Assembly (NCBI GenBank): GCA_964388085.1
Contig: CAYLZW010000158.1
Coordinates: forward strand, 1 to 13,041
Direction: 5' to 3'
Origin: CAYLZW01 sp964388085
Lineage (GTDB): Bacteria; Myxococcota; UBA727; CAYLZW01
DNA: 13,041 nt
The notes below the pieces were generated by a model that searched no databases, had not been told where the DNA came from, and saw only the letters and a list, made by a program, of their open reading frames with translations. Positions 1 to 5,687 of the stretch are shown here, in pieces; the stretch's first letter is position 1; each line of letters opens with the position of its first letter. The translations under genes and the position numbers were made by a program.

Positions 1-929
1 TCCTGCGGGAAGTTCCAGGTGCGGATCTTCTCCGAGCGATCGCCCGAGCCCACCATGGTCTTGCGCTCCTTGGCGCGCGCCTGCGCTTGCTCTTCGAGCA
101 TGCGGTCGTACAGGCGAGCGCGCAGCACCTTCATGGCCTTGTCTTTGTTCTTGTGCTGCGACTTCTCGTCCTGACACACCACGACGAGGTTCGTGGGCAG
201 GTGTGTGATGCGCACGGCGGAGTCCGTCGTGTTGACGCTCTGACCGCCCGGGCCGCTCGAGCGGAAGACGTCGATGCGCAGCTCTTTGTCCTCGATCTTG
301 AGGTCGATGTCCTCGGCCTCGGGCATGACGGCGACCGTCACCGCCGAGGTGTGGATGCGCCCCTGCGCCTCGGTCTCGGGCACGCGCTGCACGCGGTGCA
401 CGCCGGCCTCGTACTTCAGGTGGCTGAACACCTGATCGCCCGAGACGCTCGCGATGACCTCCTTGAAGCCGCCGCGCCCGCCCTCGGACGCGCTCATGAC
501 GTCGACCTTCCAGCCCTTGGTCGCCGCGTAGCGCGAGTACATGGTGAACAGCTCGCTGGCGAACAGCGAGGCCTCGTCGCCGCCCGTGCCGGCGCGGATC
601 TCGAGGATGATGTCCTTGTCGTCGTTGGGATCGCGCGGCAAGAGCTGGATCTTCAGCGTCTGCTCGAGGGCCTCGATCTCGTCGTCGAGGCGCGCGATCT
701 CCTCCTTCGCCATGCCGCGGATCTCGGCGTCACCGTCGTCGAGCAGCGCCTTGTTGCCGGCGAGCTCCTCGCGCTTTTGGTTCAGCGCCGTGTACGTCTC
801 GACGATGGGCTCGAGGCGCACGCGCTCCTTGTTCAGCTCGCTCAGCTCTTTGGGGTTCAGGTCGGGCGCGCTCAAGCGCTCCACGAGGGAGGCATGGCGC
901 TTCACGACCTCATCGAGGCGACGTTGCAT
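1..929 (-). CDS. prfA: Peptide chain release factor 1, C-terminus cut by window edge
   Basis: Class I release factor that reads UAA and UAG stop codons in the ribosomal A site and triggers peptidyl-tRNA hydrolysis. The visible 309 residues begin MQRRLDEVVKRHASLVERL, a typical helical N-terminus. The GGQ hydrolysis motif is at residues 228-230, inside RSSGPGGQSVNTTDSAVRIT. The codon-recognition tripeptide is P-E-T (184-186, in HRVQRVPETEAQGRIHTSA); this PxT form marks RF1, whereas RF2 has SPF. RF1 is usually about 355-360 residues, so roughly 50 C-terminal residues lie beyond base 1. The ATG at 927-929 was chosen from alignment with known N-termini; no clear Shine-Dalgarno precedes it. It is the last visible gene of a minus-strand cluster with rpmE and a DUF1385 gene. 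In many bacteria prmC, which methylates the GGQ glutamine, follows prfA and may lie just outside. Confidence 0.97.
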   Translation of the reverse strand, partial: MQRRLDEVVKRHASLVERLSAPDLNPKELSELNKERVRLEPIVETYTALNQKREELAGNKALLDDGDAEIRGMAKEEIARLDDEIEALEQTLKIQLLPRDPNDDKDIILEIRAGTGGDEASLFASELFTMYSRYAATKGWKVDVMSASEGGRGGFKEVIASVSGDQVFSHLKYEAGVHRVQRVPETEAQGRIHTSAVTVAVMPEAEDIDLKIEDKELRIDVFRSSGPGGQSVNTTDSAVRITHLPTNLVVVCQDEKSQHKNKDKAMKVLRARLYDRMLEEQAQARAKERKTMVGSGDRSEKIRTWNFPQ

Positions 930-1009
930 GGGGCACAACCAACCCGACGAGCGGGTCGTCGTCAATCACGTGAGGGCAGGCGGAAGCGGGCGAGCGGGAT
1001 GGCGCCCCG

Positions 1010-1249
1010 TTAAGCCTCGCCGTCCTTCAGGGAGGTGTCGGTGATCGTCTTCCACGCGACCCATAGCGCCACGACGCTTGGGATGATGATGACGAGCCCG
1101 AGCGCGAGCACCGGGAACACCATGTCGTACAGGTGCGGCTCGGCGATGCGCGCCTGCGCTCCGGCGTAGGCGGCGGGCGCCCCCTGGTTCGGGTCCACGG
1201 GCACCTGGGCGACCAGGCTGTGCATCGTATGGATGAGGAGCTCACGCAT
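1010..1249 (-). CDS. Small single-span membrane protein, function unknown
   Basis: A 79-residue protein I do not recognise. Residues about 43-66 (MVFPVLALGLVIIIPSVVAL onward) form one strong hydrophobic segment. It follows a 40-residue N-terminal part rich in Ala, Pro and Gln, and a short charged tail (KTITDTSLKDGEA) comes after it. The ATG start is supported by a GGAGG Shine-Dalgarno on the minus strand (bases 1257-1261) with a 7-base spacer, the best ribosome binding site in this cluster. It sits between the DUF1385 gene (105 bases upstream) and prfA (80 bases downstream), in the same direction. The first 20 residues are only weakly hydrophobic, so a cleaved signal peptide is unlikely. A role with the neighbouring DUF1385 membrane protein is possible but only inferred from position. 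Confidence 0.75.
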   Translation of the reverse strand: MRELLIHTMHSLVAQVPVDPNQGAPAAYAGAQARIAEPHLYDMVFPVLALGLVIIIPSVVALWVAWKTITDTSLKDGEA

Positions 1250-1298
1250 TCCTTGGCCTCCGAGGTCGACGCCTCGACTCTACTAACGCACACCCTGC

Positions 1299-1335
1299 CG
1301 AGGCCATGCCTCGCCGTCGGTCATCCGCCCGACGG
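1299..1335 (-). terminator. Two adjacent stem-loops after the DUF1385 gene
   Basis: Two perfect inverted repeats lie back to back downstream of the DUF1385 stop codon. One has 7-bp arms (1314-1320 CCGTCGG with 1329-1335 CCGACGG, 8-base loop). The other has 6-bp arms (1299-1304 CGAGGC with 1308-1313 GCCTCG, 3-base loop). In the minus-strand transcript no T-run follows, so this could be a weak or Rho-assisted terminator, an attenuator or an mRNA-stabilising structure rather than a classical intrinsic terminator. Confidence 0.4.
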
Positions 1336-1354
1336 AGCGACGCCGCGAGGCGGA

Positions 1355-2557
1355 TCAGGCAGCCACCTTCTCGGCGACCTCCTCGAAGTCCGCGTAGACC
1401 TCGATGTGGGCCTCGGCGGTAGTCCCGGCGCCGCCCTCGGCCGCGCCGTCCATGGTGGGCAGCGCGTGGACCTCGGCCTCGGGCGTCCGCGCCGACAGCT
1501 TCTCGCGCCAGACCGCCTTGCGCAGCGCGGTGAGCGCCACCTCGAGCTCGGCGTCGCCCGGCTCCCTCGTCGTCAGGCGCTGCATGAGCATGCCGGGGGC
1601 GATGAGCGCGCGCACGAGCGGGTTCGAGGGGTGCTTGGCGGCCAGCCGCTGGGCCTCGTAGGCGAGCCCGGCGATGGGCAAGAGGAGCGGCACCTTCACC
1701 GCGAAGGTGAACAGCGTCTGCACGAGCGTGTTCTCGCTGATGATGGGCAAGAAGGGCAGGGCGGCCGCGAACACGACGACGCTGACGGCGATGACCAGCA
1801 GGATGAGGCTCGTGCCGCAGCGCGGGTGCGCGGTCGACTGCGGCCGCGTGTGCTCGACGTCGAGCGGCAGGTCGCCCTCCCAGGTGTGCACGCTCTTGTG
1901 CTCGGCGCCGTGGTACATGAACAGCCGCTTGACGTCGTCGAGCCGCGAGATCAGCGTGATGTAGCCGGCGAACATGGCCACGCGCAGGCCGCCGTCCACG
2001 AGGTGGAAGAGGGCGCCGTCCATGGGCAGCGCGCTGCCGGCCTCCGAGCCAAGCAGCGCGCCAAGACCCCACGTCACCATGTGGGGGATGCCCTTGAAGA
2101 TGAGCACGGCCATGGCGAGGCTGAGGACGAGCGTGCCCCAGAGGGCGGCGCCGCCGGTCTTCGCGCCCGCGTCCTCGGCGGCGTGGCTCGCGACCGGCTC
2201 GCCTTTGACGTCCGCGGCCGCGCCGCTCTCGCCGGCGTTGGACGCCGCCTTGTCGTCCTCCTCGGGCATGGCCTGCGCGGCCGAGAAGTTCAGCGCGCTG
2301 ATGCCGTTCGCCATGCTCTCGATGAGCATGTTGGCGCCGCGCAGGAGCGGCCACTTCAGAAACGGCAGGCGCTCGGAGAACGACAGCCAGCCGGCCTCGC
2401 GCACGACGATGGAGCCGTCCGGACGGCGCACGGCCACCGCGAAGCTGCGCGGCGAGCGCATCATGACGCCCTCGATGACCGCCTGCCCGCCGATGACCGG
2501 CTTGGCCATGAGCGAGAGCAGGATCAGGAACCAGCGGGGGCGGGAACGTTTGCGCAC
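1355..2557 (-). CDS. DUF1385 (YqhQ-like) integral membrane protein
   Basis: Member of the DUF1385 family of predicted membrane proteins whose biochemical role is not established. Hallmarks are the N-terminal block PVIGGQAVIEGVMMRSP (residues 20-36), MYHGAEHKSVHTWEG (214-228), HPRCGTS (244-250) and the near-terminal PGMLMQRLTTREP (321-333). The conserved His, Glu and Cys residues suggest metal or substrate binding, which is inference. Hydrophobic segments occur near 137-170, 184-205, 250-271 and 282-300. At 400 residues it is longer than many relatives, owing to an acidic Ala-rich insert (about 94-135) and a 65-residue Ala/Glu-rich tail. The GTG at 2555-2557 gives the longest form. The ATG at 2507-2509 (residue 17) starts just before the conserved block and is an equally credible start, since neither has a clear Shine-Dalgarno. 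Families of this type commonly sit between rpmE and prfA, as here. Confidence 0.9.
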   Translation of the reverse strand: MRKRSRPRWFLILLSLMAKPVIGGQAVIEGVMMRSPRSFAVAVRRPDGSIVVREAGWLSFSERLPFLKWPLLRGANMLIESMANGISALNFSAAQAMPEEDDKAASNAGESGAAADVKGEPVASHAAEDAGAKTGGAALWGTLVLSLAMAVLIFKGIPHMVTWGLGALLGSEAGSALPMDGALFHLVDGGLRVAMFAGYITLISRLDDVKRLFMYHGAEHKSVHTWEGDLPLDVEHTRPQSTAHPRCGTSLILLVIAVSVVVFAAALPFLPIISENTLVQTLFTFAVKVPLLLPIAGLAYEAQRLAAKHPSNPLVRALIAPGMLMQRLTTREPGDAELEVALTALRKAVWREKLSARTPEAEVHALPTMDGAAEGGAGTTAEAHIEVYADFEEVAEKVAA

Positions 2558-2607
2558 GGAGGGCTCCGTCGAGTGGGCTCGCTGTGTCGCTGTAGCGCTA
2601 GCAGCGG

Positions 2608-2628
2608 TCAGCTATCAGCTATCAGCTA
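2608..2628. repeat. Three tandem copies of the 7-mer TCAGCTA
   Basis: Exact copies occupy 2608-2614, 2615-2621 and 2622-2628, in the 192-base gap between rpmE and the DUF1385 gene. The unit is AT-richer than its surroundings. On the minus strand it reads TAGCTGA, which contains a stop codon (TGA, with TAG at the unit start), so it blocks translation in that direction. Its function is unknown; it could be an intergenic heptamer satellite. Confidence 0.8.
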
Positions 2629-2671
2629 GGGGGCGCGTGCGCACCTGTGGAGGTCGGCACCAACGAAAGCG

Positions 2672-2711
2672 GCCAGGGCCCAAAGACAGCGTCGCTGCCA
2701 CGGGCCCTGGC
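2672..2711 (-). terminator. Perfect 10-bp inverted repeat downstream of rpmE
   Basis: GCCAGGGCCC (2672-2681) pairs perfectly with GGGCCCTGGC (2702-2711). The 20-base loop can itself form a CAGC/GCTG mini-hairpin. It starts 39 bases after the rpmE stop codon in the direction of rpmE transcription. The following minus-strand bases (CGCTTTCGTTGGT) are only moderately T-rich, so termination may be partial, letting some transcription continue into the DUF1385 gene. Confidence 0.5.
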
Positions 2712-2749
2712 TCGTGAGCGCTCTGGACCGGCCGGGTCCGAGGCGGCGA

Positions 2750-2950
2750 TCACTTCTTGCGGTACTTCGCCTTGAAGCGCTCGACGCGGCCTTCGGTGTC
2801 GATGAGACGCGCCTTGCCGGTGAAGAACGGGTGGCAGGCCGAGCAGATGTCGACGCTGTAGGACTCACGCGTGCTCTGGGTGGCGTACGACGCGCCGCAA
2901 GCACAGGTGATGTTGACCGGCTCGTAGTGGGGGTGGATTTCGGGCTTCAT
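2750..2950 (-). CDS. rpmE: 50S ribosomal protein L31, zinc-binding type
   Basis: Component of the large ribosomal subunit that helps form an intersubunit bridge. The 66-residue product begins MKPEIHPHYEPVNITCACG and ends GRVERFKAKYRKK. Four cysteines (16, 18, 36 and 39, in CACG and CSAC) form the zinc site of the C+ type of L31, and the signature ICSACHPFFTGKARLIDT is intact. The ATG at 2948-2950 was preferred over an in-frame GTG nine bases upstream, because the Shine-Dalgarno AGGTG (minus strand, 2957-2961) lies 6 bases before the ATG and overlaps the GTG. It heads the minus-strand cluster with DUF1385 and prfA, a common bacterial arrangement. Zinc-dependent control usually targets the cysteine-less L31 paralogue, so direct zinc regulation here is not expected. 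Confidence 0.97.
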   Translation of the reverse strand: MKPEIHPHYEPVNITCACGASYATQSTRESYSVDICSACHPFFTGKARLIDTEGRVERFKAKYRKK

Positions 2951-2956
2951 GAGGGG

Positions 2957-2961
2957 CACCT
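2957..2961 (-). promoter_or_regulatory. Shine-Dalgarno of rpmE, decides the start codon
   Basis: The minus strand reads AGGTG, matching part of the consensus AGGAGGTG, with six bases before the ATG at 2950. It overlaps the upstream in-frame GTG (2957-2959) and so argues against use of that codon. Confidence 0.6.
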
Positions 2962-3015
2962 GAACGCGAAGGTTCTGCTGTTCGCGCGCGCGAGCGCTAC
3001 GCGACGGGGACGGAG

Positions 3016-3044
3016 AAATTAGGCACCGCGGCGCAGGTCGTCAA
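3016..3044 (-). promoter_or_regulatory. Sigma70-type promoter of rpmE
   Basis: On the minus strand the -35 box TTGACG (plus coordinates 3039-3044; five of six match TTGACA) is followed by exactly 17 bases and a -10 box TAATTT (3016-3021; three of six match TATAAT). The -10 box is locally AT-rich in GC-rich DNA. The start of transcription would fall near 3009, giving a leader of about 60 bases for rpmE. No equally good promoter was seen for the divergent gene at 3148. Confidence 0.6.
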
Positions 3045-3047
3045 GGG

Positions 3048-3064
3048 AGGTGAGAGGGTCACCT
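3048..3064. promoter_or_regulatory. Palindrome between divergent rpmE and propeller genes
   Basis: AGGTGA (3048-3053) and TCACCT (3059-3064) form a perfect 6-bp dyad around the 5-base spacer GAGGG. It lies 3 bases upstream of the rpmE -35 box and 83 bases before the start of the divergent gene, a plausible place for a regulator binding site. No regulator can be named. Confidence 0.3.
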
Positions 3065-3147
3065 ACAGGAGAAATCCGCGAGCTGTTGTACCCACTCGCA
3101 CTATCGTCCGCCGCCGGACCTTCCGTTCCTGCTTCCGAGGGGTTGCC

Positions 3148-5655
3148 ATGCACCGCCCGCGACGTCGCTCACCCGCCCGCCTGGTTCCCGCGCTGGCCGC
3201 CGCCGGCCTCTTCCTCGCGCCGTTCGCGGTGGCGAACCCCCGCACCGACGGTGCCTCGGGCCGGGGCGCCTCGGGGAGCCTCAGGGGGGGCACGGCCAGC
3301 CTCGCGGTGCCCTTTCATCCGAACCACGGGCAGTGGTCGAGCGAGGTCGCCTTCAAGGCGGATCACTTCGCGGGGACGTTCTGGGTGACGACGGCGGGCG
3401 CGCTGGTCGTGTCCCTGCTGGGGCCGCCGCGCGCCGCGGACCCGGGCGAGGACGTCGGCGCCCGCGCTCGGGGCTGGAGCGTCGTCGAGCGCTTCGTGGA
3501 CGGGCGACCGAGCCCGGCCCGCGGCGTCGAGAAGGCGCCGACCCGGGTCTCGTACTTCCTCGGCGCCGATCCGGCGAAGTGGCGCCGCGACCTCCCGACT
3601 TGGCGCGCGCTGACGTTCGGGCAGGTCTGGCCCGGCATCGAGGTGCGGCTCGCCGCGCACGGGCAAAACGTCGAGCGGCTCTTCCTCGTCGCGCCCGGCG
3701 CGGACCCGGCGGCCATCGAGATGGAGCTCGGCGGTGCCTTGGACTGGCGCCTCGGCGCCGCGGGCGAGCTCGTCGTCGGCACCGGGCATGGTGACATCGC
3801 GCTCAGCGCGCCGGTGGCGTTCCAGGTGGTCGACGGCAAGCGCACCGCCGTGGAGGTCCACTACCGGCCGTCCTCGCGGGGGTATGGCTTTCGGCTCGGC
3901 GCGTACGATCCCACGCGCGAGCTGGTCATCGATCCCGTGCTGCAGAGCACCTACGTCGGGGGCTCGTCCTCCGACCAGGCGCTCGGCGTGGCCTTGAACA
4001 GCGCGGGCGAGGTGATCGTGACGGGCGGCGGCACCTCGAGCGACTTCCCCGGCAGCGCTGGCGGCGCGCAGGAGAGCCTCCTCGGCACCAGCGACATGCT
4101 CGTCGCGCGCCTCAGCCGCGACCTCACGACGCTGCTCTCCAGCAGCTACCTCGGCGGCAGCGGCAGCGAGTTCGCGGAGGGCGTCGCGCTCAGCGACGAC
4201 GACGACGTGTTTGTGTTCGGCGCCACCGGATCCGCCGACTACCCGGGCACCGCCGGCGGCGCGCAGCCAAACATCGCCGGCAGCAACGACGGCGTCATCG
4301 CCCGCTTGAGCCCTGATCTGACGACGCTGCGCCAGAGCACCTATCTCGGCGGCTCGGGCTACGACAACATCGCCGAGCTGGCGGTGAGCAGCGCGGGCGA
4401 CCTGTTCACCATCGGCGCCAGCGTCTCGACCGACTTCCCCGCCACGACGGGCGGCGCGCAGGCGGACCCAGGCGGCGCCTCGGACATCGTGGTCGCTCGC
4501 GTCAGCGGCGACCTGACCAACCTCGCGCAGGGCAGCTACCTCGGCGGCGCCGGCAGTGAATATGGGCTCTCGATCGCGCTCGCCGACGATGGTGGCGTTC
4601 TGGTCACGGGCTACGCGGAGTCGACCGATTACCCGGGCACCGCCGGCGGTGCGCAGGAGAGCTATGCGGGGGAGTGGGACATCGTCGTCTCCCGCCTGAG
4701 CGGGGCGCTGACGACGCTGGTGCAGAGCACGTTCCTCGGCGGCACCGCCTACGAGGAGGGACACGGCGTCGCCGTGGACGGAGCTGGCAACGTCGTGGTG
4801 CTGGGGAGCAGCGAGTCCACCGACTACCCAGCGACCAGCGGCGGCGCGCAGCCGAATGGGGGCGGCTCGCAAGACCTCGTCGTCTCGTTGCTGAACGGCG
4901 CCTTGACGACGCTCCTCCAGAGCACCTACGTCGGCGGCGAGGGATACGAGTACCCGGGAGGCGTGGCGGTGGACGACGAGGGCTATGTCCTGGTGGTCGG
5001 CGGATCGGACAGCGCGGACTATCCCGGCAGCGAAGGCGCGACCCAGGAGAGCAACGGCGGCGCGGCGGACGCGGTGCTCTCGCGACTGCAAGGCGACCTG
5101 ACGACGCTGTCGCAGAGCACCTACCTCGGCGGCTCCGGCGACGACACGGCCTACGCGCTCACGACCGACGGCGCCGACGTCGTCGTGGCTGGCGGCAGCG
5201 CCTCCTCCGATCTGCCTGCCACCGCGAACGGCGCGCAAGCGCAGGCGGCGGGCGCGGACGACGTGCTGATCTCACGCGTGAGCGGCGACCTTCGCGAGGA
5301 GCCGCTCTGCGACGACCTCCTGCACGGGGGCGCGCCCTGCGACGCGCCGCTCGTCTGCGGCGACGGCCTCCTCGACGACGGCGAGGGCTGTGACGACGGG
5401 GACGCCGCGGGCGAGGACGGCTGCGACGCCTCCTGCGCCGTGGAGGAGGGCTACGTGTGTGAGGGCGAGCCGTCCGTGTGCGCGCAGGAGGCCACGCCGA
5501 TGCCGCCGGACCACAGCGCGCCCGAGGGCTGCGGCTGCAGCGTGGGCGCGGGGGCCGAGCGCCTGCCGACGGGCCGAGGCGTCTGGTTGTTGGGGCTGTC
5601 GCTCGCCTTGCTCTTGCGCCCGCGCGGCCGCGTCGTCCGTCAGTCTTCCGAGTGA
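3148..5655 (+). CDS. Seven-repeat SBBP beta-propeller protein with MYXO-CTERM anchor
   Basis: An 835-residue exported protein, probably displayed on the outer surface; its ligand is unknown. A basic start and hydrophobic core lead to a signal-peptidase I site after A27-V28-A29. Residues about 50-262 match the domain (DUF7948-like) that precedes SBBP repeats, with FHPNHGQW and SYFLGADPAKWRRDLPTW. From residue 267 come seven SBBP repeats with starts at 267, 332, 397, 462, 527, 592 and 657, a constant 65-residue period. Each has S-T/S-Y-L/V-G-G, then V/I-A-x-S/D, DYP or DFP, GGAQ and a D/S-L-T-T-L end. A Cys-rich DUF4215-type unit follows (about 736-778, CGDGLLDDGEGCDDGD). Last comes a MYXO-CTERM signal: GCGCS (794-798), a hydrophobic stretch (about 811-824) and a basic tail RPRGRVVR, a target for myxosortase processing. 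The start ATG has GAGGGG at 3137-3142. It heads a plus-strand set of three exported proteins. Confidence 0.93.
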   Translation: MHRPRRRSPARLVPALAAAGLFLAPFAVANPRTDGASGRGASGSLRGGTASLAVPFHPNHGQWSSEVAFKADHFAGTFWVTTAGALVVSLLGPPRAADPGEDVGARARGWSVVERFVDGRPSPARGVEKAPTRVSYFLGADPAKWRRDLPTWRALTFGQVWPGIEVRLAAHGQNVERLFLVAPGADPAAIEMELGGALDWRLGAAGELVVGTGHGDIALSAPVAFQVVDGKRTAVEVHYRPSSRGYGFRLGAYDPTRELVIDPVLQSTYVGGSSSDQALGVALNSAGEVIVTGGGTSSDFPGSAGGAQESLLGTSDMLVARLSRDLTTLLSSSYLGGSGSEFAEGVALSDDDDVFVFGATGSADYPGTAGGAQPNIAGSNDGVIARLSPDLTTLRQSTYLGGSGYDNIAELAVSSAGDLFTIGASVSTDFPATTGGAQADPGGASDIVVARVSGDLTNLAQGSYLGGAGSEYGLSIALADDGGVLVTGYAESTDYPGTAGGAQESYAGEWDIVVSRLSGALTTLVQSTFLGGTAYEEGHGVAVDGAGNVVVLGSSESTDYPATSGGAQPNGGGSQDLVVSLLNGALTTLLQSTYVGGEGYEYPGGVAVDDEGYVLVVGGSDSADYPGSEGATQESNGGAADAVLSRLQGDLTTLSQSTYLGGSGDDTAYALTTDGADVVVAGGSASSDLPATANGAQAQAAGADDVLISRVSGDLREEPLCDDLLHGGAPCDAPLVCGDGLLDDGEGCDDGDAAGEDGCDASCAVEEGYVCEGEPSVCAQEATPMPPDHSAPEGCGCSVGAGAERLPTGRGVWLLGLSLALLLRPRGRVVRQSSE

Positions 5656-5687
5656 GGCTTCGCGCGCGGGGGGCTACCCCTCGGTGG

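Noticed and set aside
1..929. Release factor 2 (prfB)
   Set aside because: The recognition tripeptide is PET (PxT type), not SPF. No programmed frameshift site is seen, and the rpmE/DUF1385 context fits prfA.
1133..2629. Open plus-strand frame of 498 codons over the DUF1385 gene
   Set aside because: The translation is His/Arg/Gly-rich low complexity, while the opposite strand has clear DUF1385 motifs.
3169..5238. Open minus-strand frame of 689 codons antisense to the propeller gene
   Set aside because: Its repeats simply mirror the SBBP repeats of the plus strand, and it has no export signal or domain.
5478..5687. GH43 protein starting at 5478
   Set aside because: That extension overlaps the propeller gene by 178 bases, and the ATG at 5688 begins a proper lipoprotein signal.
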